Of a DNA stretch of 39,233 bases, positions 32,230 to 39,233 are shown one piece after another. Numbering within the stretch: position 1 is the stretch's first letter; each line of letters starts with the position of its first letter. Source of the DNA: an uncultured Bacteroidales bacterium (GTDB lineage: Bacteria > Bacteroidota > Bacteroidia > Bacteroidales > F082). The translations under genes were made by a program, and so were the position numbers. The notes under the pieces were generated by a model. It was given only the letters and a program-made list of their open reading frames with translations, did not search any database and had not been told where the DNA came from. The DNA lies in the NCBI GenBank assembly GCA_947303335.1, contig CAMYYB010000019.1, positions 1 to 39,233 on the forward strand. Reading direction: 5' to 3'.

Positions 32230-32278
32230 CGAGTTTAATAAAAAACATAGTCAAGAAACCTCAAGAGACATCGACAAT

Positions 32279-33124
32279 ATGAAGAAACACCTTTTGCACA
32301 CCGTTCTTTTCTTTGCAGGCATAACGCTGCTTACCTCCTGCCTCAAAGACGACCCAAAGAACAACTCCACCATATATTATGGATACCAGCAAATCCCGAA
32401 CATCAACGAATATATGCCACAGAGACTTCTTAGGGCAATGGATTCATTGAATTGTTTGCATTACGGCGAAGAGCCACCAAAAATTGAAGGTTGTTACCTT
32501 GCCGACAGCATCTTTCGTTTTGCTGTCATCAAGGCTCCTGAAAGTCCTTGGACAATGGTTCCCTCTTTCCGTAATGGTGTCAAGAACTATTTTGAGTTCA
32601 CTGAACAGCACAAAGGAATTGCGAAAATGAGATTCAAGGAGCCTCATGGACTTCCAGGCAATCTTGACTATTATAACGAAAACTCAGAGAGCGACTCGAC
32701 CTATTATTATATAAGGAGCAATGAGTCACGTTTTATCGACAACGATATTGCACCTTATTATTTTTCCACTGACCAATACACAGTCTCTGACTTCCGCAAT
32801 GTATACATTATTGGAGACGCACCCTATTTCACGGCTTATTATTATGAAATCCGCGATATGAACCAGCATTTCCTACCCTTGAACGCAGTTATCGTCTCAG
32901 GTCGTTTGGACAAGGAAATCACGATAGTCACCGATACCGTCAACCATACGGTCGACACTATTCAGGCTCCTGTTCTTAAAGATTTGGTGTGGGGCTGCGA
33001 AACTATGATGTATTACACAGAATCCCACATACTCGACATCTTTATTCAAACAGGTCGACAACCCACTCCCAGTGACATTACCATTTCAAGGAACCTTCGT
33101 CCTGCTAAAACAGTCGAAAACTAA
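32279..33124 (+). CDS. Putative lipoprotein in the surface island
   Basis: This 281-residue protein has a lipoprotein signal peptide with lipobox LTSC (Cys 21) followed by LKDDPKNN, an acidic stretch of the kind linked to surface export of Bacteroidota lipoproteins. The rest is rich in Tyr and Asp with no recognised domain; notable stretches are YYGYQQIPNINEYMPQRLL and TITRNL-like SDITISRNLRPAK at the end. The gene has its own promoter and precedes an outer-membrane barrel gene by 35 bases, so the two probably act together in or on the outer membrane. I do not recognise the family. Confidence 0.75.
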   Translation: MKKHLLHTVLFFAGITLLTSCLKDDPKNNSTIYYGYQQIPNINEYMPQRLLRAMDSLNCLHYGEEPPKIEGCYLADSIFRFAVIKAPESPWTMVPSFRNGVKNYFEFTEQHKGIAKMRFKEPHGLPGNLDYYNENSESDSTYYYIRSNESRFIDNDIAPYYFSTDQYTVSDFRNVYIIGDAPYFTAYYYEIRDMNQHFLPLNAVIVSGRLDKEITIVTDTVNHTVDTIQAPVLKDLVWGCETMMYYTESHILDIFIQTGRQPTPSDITISRNLRPAKTVEN

Positions 33125-33159
33125 TTCAAAGAAAAACAGCACAAGACTACTTACGAAGC

Positions 33160-34044
33160 ATGAAAAAGTCAAGCATTATTCTCCTCATAGCCATCTTCCT
33201 TGGAGGCCATTCAGCAATAGCCCAATTCAACAAGCCGTTGCAATCAAGCAGTAATAAGCTCTATTCGAGCCAAGCCAAATACAACATTGGCCTTATTGGA
33301 GGTGCCACTTCCACCCACTGGTTGCATATTGGCGGGACAAATACTCCCTACAAATCGCCTATCAACTTGGGCATCACGGGCGGCCTCGTTTTTGAAAAGA
33401 TGCTGAAAAATGATTTGAGCCTCGGCATTGAAGCCCTTTATTCCATGCGTAGCACACAACTGAATTACTACGTCACCAACTTCCCCATAGACTTCAATGT
33501 CAATCAGGATTTCTACCGTCAGTTGGATGCATCCTATACCGAAGTGAATGTACAAGTCCCATTGACCTACTATTTCGGACAGGCTAACAGCAACATCAGG
33601 CCTTTTGTGTTTGTTGCACCACGCTTCACTCTTCCCCTTTCGGGTAAACTGATGTGGCAAAAAACACAAGTTGAAGGATATGGCACATCGGACCAGCACC
33701 TTGTCGATGGAACTATAGAGATGGACACGGTGGTCATGAGTGCACAGAATATGCGTCCCTGGAATGCGGGTCTTGTGGCAGGCGCAGGTGTATTGTTCAA
33801 AATCAATTTCCCAAACTACTATCTTCTCATCAAGGCTGACGCATCTGCACACTCCACAGTGGTCAACTCGTTCTCACACGATGAAATCACTGGTGACTCG
33901 CAAAACGTCATCGGTGCCAGCTACATCGATCCCTATCTGATGAGTTATCGTTTCAACACCGATTTCACAGCGAGAATCACGCTCTTGTTCCCTCTGAAGA
34001 AGCAACTGAAAGGTGCTTGCATGAAATGGGGTGAGTATGATTGA
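33160..34044 (+). CDS. Outer-membrane beta-barrel protein (PorT/OMP_b-brl type)
   Basis: This 294-residue protein has a signal peptide (MKKSSIILLIAIFLGGHSAIAQ) and alternating polar and hydrophobic strands of the OMP beta-barrel family. Examples are YNIGLIGGATSTHW, LGITGGLVFEKML, LSLGIEALYSMRSTQLNY, YTEVNVQVPLTYYFG, IRPFVFVAPRFTLPLSG, AGLVAGAGVLFKI and the last strand FTARITLLFPL. The size suits a small barrel of about 8-10 strands. Some relatives (PorT) belong to the T9SS, but nothing here separates a T9SS role from a plain porin-like or anchoring protein. It lies between two sets of T9SS cargo genes and is closed by a strong terminator. Confidence 0.75.
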   Translation: MKKSSIILLIAIFLGGHSAIAQFNKPLQSSSNKLYSSQAKYNIGLIGGATSTHWLHIGGTNTPYKSPINLGITGGLVFEKMLKNDLSLGIEALYSMRSTQLNYYVTNFPIDFNVNQDFYRQLDASYTEVNVQVPLTYYFGQANSNIRPFVFVAPRFTLPLSGKLMWQKTQVEGYGTSDQHLVDGTIEMDTVVMSAQNMRPWNAGLVAGAGVLFKINFPNYYLLIKADASAHSTVVNSFSHDEITGDSQNVIGASYIDPYLMSYRFNTDFTARITLLFPLKKQLKGACMKWGEYD

Positions 34045-34073
34045 TTTGAACATTTGAAGTTGAGATTTGAGAT

Positions 34074-34100
34074 AAGAGACGCAAGGTTTGCGTCTCTTTT
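34074..34100 (+). terminator. Intrinsic terminator after the barrel gene
   Basis: AAGAGACGCAA (34074-34084) pairs perfectly with TTGCGTCTCTT (34088-34098) around GGT, with two more Ts after it. It separates the barrel gene from the second C25 peptidase gene. Confidence 0.8.
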
Positions 34101-34143
34101 CCAATAAAAACGGAGCTATCATTCTAATCAAAATATCAACAAT

Positions 34144-37100
34144 ATGAAAAAAGCAGTACTAACCTTCCTTGCCATCGCAATACTCGCCCTGATGGGCAAC
34201 TATGCCGTTGCGCAAACCTTCGACTATCCCGTCAAAGGGAAGCAAGGCTTCAACCTGACGGAGAAGACCCGTGACGGGCTGCACATCAGCTACAGTGTGG
34301 GCCAAGTCACTCTGAACCAGCTCAATTATCGCGGCGAAGAAATGAGCGAAGTGAGCATCAAAGCCATCACCATCCCCAACGACGAGGGCAAGCCCAACCT
34401 CCCCTCCGACAGCCGCATGTTGGCTATCCCTCAGGGCGCCACTGCCACACTTCACGTGGTGAGCTTCGAAACCGAAACCCTTCACAATGTCAACATCGCC
34501 CCTGCCCTCCGCATTCAGTCGGAGAACGAGGAGCCTGACATGAACTATGTGAAGGACCTGACCGTGTACAACAAGGATGCCTTCTACCCTGCCGAGCCTT
34601 TCGTGATGGGCAGTTCCTACATCCGTGGCGTGGATGCCGTTACCGTGTCCATCTGCCCCTTCCAGTACAACCCTATCACCAAGGACTTGGTTGTATATAC
34701 CAACGTCGAATTGGCTGTCACTTATGAGGGCGGTAACGGTCATTTCGGTGAGGACCGTCTGCGTTCCCCCTATTGGGATCCTATCCTCGCTGCCGAGCTG
34801 CTGAACTACGACCAGCTGCCTGTCATCAACTATGAAGCCCGTATGCAGGAATGGCTTCGCGGCGACAATGACGGTGCCGAGTACCTCATTATTACACCCA
34901 ACAACGACGCCTGGGCCGAGTATGCCAACCAACTGAAAGACTTCCGCACCCGTCAGGGTATCATCACCGAAGTGTATCGCCTCGATGAAATGCCCGCCAA
35001 TACGACTAATCAGATGAAGGCTTGGTTCCACAATGCCTATAACACATGGGACATTGCTCCTGTGGCAGTCTGTCTGCTTGGTGACCATGGCTCCAACATG
35101 GGCCAGTACATCCCGGCAGAATCCACCTTCCACTCACAAAACTATGGCAACTGCATCACCGATAACTTCTATGCCGATGCCGCAGGCAATGACAACTTGC
35201 CTGACATGGTCTTTTCCCGTCTCGTGGCACAAAACGCCAACGAGTTACCTGTTTTCATCAGCAAGCAGCTTGAATACGAATACACCAATCCCAACATGGA
35301 TCCCTCGTTCTATTCCCGACCCATCACCGCTTTGGGATGGCAGACCGAGCGCTGGTTCCAACTCTGCTCTGAAGTGTTTGGCGGCTACATGCGCCAAAAA
35401 GGCTACGACACCAACCGTATCAATTGCATCTATGACGGTACACCTGGCAACATTTGGTCGAGCAACCAAAACACCAGCATGGTGGTCAACTACTTCGGCC
35501 CCAACGGCGTAGGTTATATTCCTGCTTCACCCAGCGAACTGGGCGATTGGAATAACGGCACCCCTCAGCTCGTGGTGCAAGCTGTCAACCAAGGCACTTT
35601 CTGGGTGCAACACCGTGACCATGGCCTTGAAACGGGTTGGGGCGAACCCGCCGTGCGCAACAGTCATGTCTATCAGATGAACAATGTCGGCAAACTACCT
35701 TTCGTCATGTCCATCAACTGCCAAACGGGAATGTTCGACTACTCAGGTTCCAACAACACCTGTTTCGCAGAGGCCTGGATGCGCCGCACCTATAATGGTG
35801 AGAATGCCGGTGCCGTGGGTATACTTTGCCCGACTCATGTTTCCTACTCATTTGTCAACGACACCTACGTTTGGGGTGTATACGACCTCTTCGACAGTGA
35901 CTTCCTCCCCAATTATGGTCCATACGCGGCCAACACGGGTAACTGGATGCCTGCTTTCGGCAATGTGGCTGGCAAATACTTCCTTGCACAAAGTTCTTGG
36001 CCGTACAATGTCAATAACAAGGATATCACCTATACCATGTTTACCGCCCACTGCGATGCCTTCCTTCGCATCTACACGCAAGTGCCTCAAGAGATGGAAG
36101 TCACGCATCCTGAAGTGGTACTCGCCGGTTTGGGTGAAGTCAACATCACCGCACCCGAGGGTTGCATAATCAGTTTGGTAAAGGCTGATTCCGAAGGCGA
36201 TTGGCAAATCCTCGCCGTTGCTGAAGCAACTGGAGAACCGCAAACGATTGAGTTTGCTCCCCAAATGCCTCCGACCGAAATCAACATCGTCGTGACTGGT
36301 CAGAACTACTTGCGCTATGAAGCTGTCATGGGTGTCATCCCAGCCGATGGGCCATACATCATCTTCGACAACAAGGCCATCCACGACTCAAATGACAACG
36401 GACAACTCGACTTTGGTGAGGCTATCGACCTTGACATCACTTTGAGAAACGTGGGTAGCGACCCGATGTCAGCTTTTGAAGCCGTGCTTGAAACCGAATC
36501 GGAATACATCACCATCACTAACGGCATGGCACAATATGAGAGCATGGATCCCAACGCCTTGCAGACCGTGATGAATGCCTTCTCATTCACTGTGGCTGAC
36601 AATGTCCCCGACAACACGAGCAACCGTTTTACCATCACGGTTACCAACGGCGACAATGCCTTCGTCAGCAACATTGCCATCAAAGCCTACGCTCCCGTCT
36701 TCGACCTTGGCAACATGAGCATCACTGAAATCGAAGGCAACGGCAACGGACGCTTGGATGCAGGCGAGACAGCCACTTTGAGCTTCCCCATCGAGAACAA
36801 GGGTCATGCTGATGCAGCCGCCACCCTCGCCACCTTGCAAATGCTTTCGCCCTATATCCTCATCGAGGAAAACACCGTCAACTTCGAAGGTTTTGGTGCG
36901 GGTGAAACCCTAACAGCCAACTTCAATATCTCCATCGATGAAAGCACGCCCCTTGGCTATTGCTGTCCTATGGTGCTGGATGTCACTTCAGGGCAATACA
37001 ACACTCAGAGCGACTACATTGTCAAGGTCGGTCTCATCCTCGAGGACTTTGAAACCGGCGCGCTTGGCGAAGGATGGACCAATGATGCCAACAATCCTTG

Positions 37101-39045
37101 GCGTATCGTCAGCGGAGACCCGTATGAAGGTCAATTCTGCGTGAAATCAGGCAGCATTGGCAACAATGCCACCACCACTCTGATTCTAACCCACGAAGCA
37201 GGCTCGAACGACACGATTTCCTTCTATTATAAGGTGTCCTCAGAAAACAATTGGGACTTCCTGCGTTTCTACATCGACAATCAGGAGAAGAACAACTGGT
37301 CAGGCAATGTTGGCTGGACCAAAGCAACCTACACCGTCAGTCCGGGCGTACACACCTACAAATGGGCCTACTCCAAAGATAGCAGCCAATCAAGCGGCAG
37401 CGACTGCGCATGGATTGACTACATCAGTCTGCCCGCAGAACGTATCATGGCTGGCACCGCAGGTTACGACGTGACCGTTTGCGAAGGCAACGAGGCACAA
37501 ATCGTAGGCTACGCCATCCATTACGACAATATTCAGTGGACCACCTCCGGCGACGGCACCTTTGATGACACCACCATCGCCACACCTTTCTACATGCCCG
37601 GCACCCAAGACATTGCCAATGGTTCAGCCACGCTGACCATTACCATCAACGGCAACGGCGAGACGATTTCCGACGAGATGACGGTATCTATCGTGGAAAG
37701 CGTTGAGATTGAAAACGCTCTTGCAGACGTACACTATTGCGCCACAGACGAGCCTCAACCCATTGCAGTAAGCATCTCGGGCGACTATGTCTCCTTCCAA
37801 TGGCTGACTGACGGTGACGGAACATTTGAAGATGCTTCCGCATTGGAAACCACCTATACACCTGGCCTTAACGACATCAACAATGGAGTCACTTTGACTG
37901 CCTTTGCCGTGTCACAGGGTTGTGGTTCATTCACTTACGAATATCCGTTTGAGATGAACCCGATGCCGAGTTTCGAAATGGGTATTATTCCTCCATGCAT
38001 CTTTGCGTATTGTCAAGGACAAGACATTGACTTCCCCGCTCCTGTGGAATTCTCTGGCTTCATTGACGGACAAATGACCATTGTAATTAACGATGAAAGC
38101 TACACAGTGTTGGAGGATGAACCTTTCCTGCTGCCTACCGCCACACTTGAACCTGGCTCACACAGCTTGAACATCCAACGTCTGAGCAACGGCCTGTGTG
38201 AAACCGATCTCAGTTATTCGTTCAGTTTCGACATCATGGAGAATCCGAACCTCACGGTTAACGAGACTTCATACGAAATCTGCGAAGGCGAGAGCATTGA
38301 CATCATACTTAACGCTACCGGTGGTATCCCCAACTATCCTGAAGCATATAACTTCACCGTTAGCGGAGTAGGCATTGAACCTTTTGTAATCAGCGGTGAA
38401 AACTACACTTTGACACTGACGCCGGAAGAGAGCACCAACATTCATCTGACTGGAATTGTTCTGGCTAACCCCAACTGCGGTGGTGATTGTTCAACCTACT
38501 TAGACATCACGATTAGCATCACTGTGAATCCCGTGGCTGCCCAACCCGAAATCAGTGGCGACAACGAGCTTGACGTTCGCATCAGCCCGACAACCACATA
38601 CACCATCAGCAATGACGTGATGGCCGGCTTCAGCATCGAGCCTGAAGAGGCCGGAACGCTGACACCCGCCAACGACGGCAAGTCGGTATTGGTCACTTGG
38701 AGCGAGACCTACAAAGGCGTTGTCGCTCTGACTGCCACACCTACTGCGGAATGCAACAACGGCGCTGGCACGTTCAGCATCACCGTGAAGAACTCCACCG
38801 ACGTGGACGAGTTTGGCACGAAAGCCAGCCTCTACCCCAATCCGACCAACGGCAACGTCACCATCGAGGCTGAGGGTATGCAACGCCTCACCGTGGTGAA
38901 CGAACTGGGTCAGGTGGTGTATGATGCCGAAGTGAGCAGCAACACCGAGACTTTGAACATGAGCCAGTTCGGTGTGGGTGTGTTCATGATTCGCATCTAT
39001 ACCCACGAAGGCATTGGCATGAAGCGCGTCAGCGTGATTCGTTAA
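34144..39045 (+). CDS. Second gingipain-like C25 cysteine peptidase with T9SS signal
   Basis: This 1633-residue paralog of the peptidase at 17642 has a signal peptide (ending NYAVAQ) and a propeptide ending LPVINYEARMQEW. The C25 domain has His 493 in HRDHG and Cys 526 in INCQTG, the same 33-residue spacing as in the first copy. CARDB-like domains (NGQLDFGEAIDL, NGRLDAGETATL), a jelly-roll/adhesin-like domain (LEDFETGALGEGWTNDANNPW), two beta domains (TTSGDGTFD, LTDGDGTFE) and several Ig-like domains follow. The sorting domain runs from LYPNPTNGNVTI to VSVIR. Unlike the first copy it has no Cys/GCDS repeats; that part is replaced by Ig-like domains (about 1260-1540). It stands alone between two terminators, and I see no clear promoter in the short gap upstream. 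Confidence 0.9.
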   Translation: MKKAVLTFLAIAILALMGNYAVAQTFDYPVKGKQGFNLTEKTRDGLHISYSVGQVTLNQLNYRGEEMSEVSIKAITIPNDEGKPNLPSDSRMLAIPQGATATLHVVSFETETLHNVNIAPALRIQSENEEPDMNYVKDLTVYNKDAFYPAEPFVMGSSYIRGVDAVTVSICPFQYNPITKDLVVYTNVELAVTYEGGNGHFGEDRLRSPYWDPILAAELLNYDQLPVINYEARMQEWLRGDNDGAEYLIITPNNDAWAEYANQLKDFRTRQGIITEVYRLDEMPANTTNQMKAWFHNAYNTWDIAPVAVCLLGDHGSNMGQYIPAESTFHSQNYGNCITDNFYADAAGNDNLPDMVFSRLVAQNANELPVFISKQLEYEYTNPNMDPSFYSRPITALGWQTERWFQLCSEVFGGYMRQKGYDTNRINCIYDGTPGNIWSSNQNTSMVVNYFGPNGVGYIPASPSELGDWNNGTPQLVVQAVNQGTFWVQHRDHGLETGWGEPAVRNSHVYQMNNVGKLPFVMSINCQTGMFDYSGSNNTCFAEAWMRRTYNGENAGAVGILCPTHVSYSFVNDTYVWGVYDLFDSDFLPNYGPYAANTGNWMPAFGNVAGKYFLAQSSWPYNVNNKDITYTMFTAHCDAFLRIYTQVPQEMEVTHPEVVLAGLGEVNITAPEGCIISLVKADSEGDWQILAVAEATGEPQTIEFAPQMPPTEINIVVTGQNYLRYEAVMGVIPADGPYIIFDNKAIHDSNDNGQLDFGEAIDLDITLRNVGSDPMSAFEAVLETESEYITITNGMAQYESMDPNALQTVMNAFSFTVADNVPDNTSNRFTITVTNGDNAFVSNIAIKAYAPVFDLGNMSITEIEGNGNGRLDAGETATLSFPIENKGHADAAATLATLQMLSPYILIEENTVNFEGFGAGETLTANFNISIDESTPLGYCCPMVLDVTSGQYNTQSDYIVKVGLILEDFETGALGEGWTNDANNPWRIVSGDPYEGQFCVKSGSIGNNATTTLILTHEAGSNDTISFYYKVSSENNWDFLRFYIDNQEKNNWSGNVGWTKATYTVSPGVHTYKWAYSKDSSQSSGSDCAWIDYISLPAERIMAGTAGYDVTVCEGNEAQIVGYAIHYDNIQWTTSGDGTFDDTTIATPFYMPGTQDIANGSATLTITINGNGETISDEMTVSIVESVEIENALADVHYCATDEPQPIAVSISGDYVSFQWLTDGDGTFEDASALETTYTPGLNDINNGVTLTAFAVSQGCGSFTYEYPFEMNPMPSFEMGIIPPCIFAYCQGQDIDFPAPVEFSGFIDGQMTIVINDESYTVLEDEPFLLPTATLEPGSHSLNIQRLSNGLCETDLSYSFSFDIMENPNLTVNETSYEICEGESIDIILNATGGIPNYPEAYNFTVSGVGIEPFVISGENYTLTLTPEESTNIHLTGIVLANPNCGGDCSTYLDITISITVNPVAAQPEISGDNELDVRISPTTTYTISNDVMAGFSIEPEEAGTLTPANDGKSVLVTWSETYKGVVALTATPTAECNNGAGTFSITVKNSTDVDEFGTKASLYPNPTNGNVTIEAEGMQRLTVVNELGQVVYDAEVSSNTETLNMSQFGVGVFMIRIYTHEGIGMKRVSVIR

Positions 39046-39071
39046 TCGCCTTATCCATAAAGCATTAGAGT

Positions 39072-39104
39072 AAGCGGCTGGTCCATACAGACCAGCCGCT
39101 TTTC
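39072..39104 (+). terminator. Intrinsic terminator after the second C25 peptidase
   Basis: AAGCGGCTGGTC (39072-39083) pairs perfectly with GACCAGCCGCTT (39090-39101) around CATACA, followed by TT. It lies 26 bases after the TAA. Confidence 0.85.
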
Positions 39105-39130
39105 ATTTAGTACACCAACATGATAAATCT

Positions 39131-39185
39131 TAGTATACTATCTCTATAAACTTAGTATACTAACTCTACTAAACTTAGTATAACG
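39131..39185. repeat. Three spaced copies of the palindrome TAGTATACTA
   Basis: Perfect palindromes TAGTATACTA are at 39131-39140 and 39153-39162, with a partial copy TAGTATA at 39176-39182; the starts are 22 and 23 bases apart. The two later copies are preceded by a conserved CTCTA and AAACT. The spacing of about two helical turns suits a row of operator sites, and the gene they would control is outside the window. Confidence 0.6.
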
Positions 39186-39233
39186 TGAGTTCGAAATAAA
39201 ATAATTTACTGAAAAAGAATAACATAGCGAGAT

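Noticed and set aside
33160-34044. Naming the barrel gene porT
   Set aside because: The strand pattern fits a broad barrel family, and no PorT-specific feature can be told from this sequence.
34159-35133. Antisense open frame of 324 residues in the second C25 gene
   Set aside because: It is a shadow of the propeptide and catalytic domain; those domains are clear in the plus frame.
39131-39182. Possible CRISPR array start
   Set aside because: The repeat is only about 10 bases with spacers of about 12, far too short.

Overview
The window reads as a chromosomal segment of a gut-, rumen- or mouth-type member of the Bacteroidales (phylum Bacteroidota). Three things support this: the upstream regions carry the Bacteroidota promoter form (a -7 box TAnnTTTG with, in the best cases, a TTG/TTTG about 19-22 bases upstream); the gene set includes a PorE-like component of the type IX secretion system (T9SS); and at least six large predicted secreted proteins end in a T9SS type A sorting domain (YPNP or VPNP, then G, then a hydrophobic beta pattern). 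I see no tRNA, rRNA, CRISPR array, insertion sequence or phage gene.

Layout. 1-2102: the 3' end of a membrane-anchored HTH regulator and two small lipoproteins, the second with an apparent one-base frameshift in its signal peptide. 2261-3466: a PD-(D/E)XK (Rpn-type) nuclease gene, followed by a 120-base duplicated copy of the 5' end of the next gene. 3475-10196: a plus-strand run of porE-like, purM, a DUF1016/YhcG-type nuclease, prfA and pyrF, closed by a strong bidirectional terminator. 10275-16593, minus strand: an Omp28-like T9SS cargo protein with a CGYC thioredoxin-type motif, ilvE, a SAM methyltransferase, a lipoprotein and a lipoprotein sialidase. 16689-17333: an HU-type DNA-binding protein, divergent from the sialidase. 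17642-39045: more than 21 kb of surface-protein genes, all on the plus strand. The window ends in a terminator and a short array of spaced palindromes.

The surface-protein island is the most distinctive part. Two gingipain-like C25 cysteine peptidases (17642-22417 and 34144-39045) flank three very large modular proteins (22454, 25450, 29244) and a lipoprotein/outer-membrane barrel pair (32279, 33160). The three modular proteins have different or duplicated N-terminal heads (a jelly-roll-like domain plus PKD/Ig domains in two, an IgGFc-binding-like domain in the third). All three share the same C-terminal block: Cys repeats of roughly 50 residues ending in GCDS, a conserved module of about 115 residues, then the T9SS sorting domain. 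The first peptidase also carries three Cys repeats, exactly 49 residues apart. I infer a set of T9SS-exported, surface-anchored adhesins built on one stalk and possibly processed by the flanking peptidases. PorE, encoded upstream in the same window, would belong to the machinery that anchors or exports them. Each part belongs to, or resembles, a known family. The shared stalk and the co-location are the parts I do not recognise as described.
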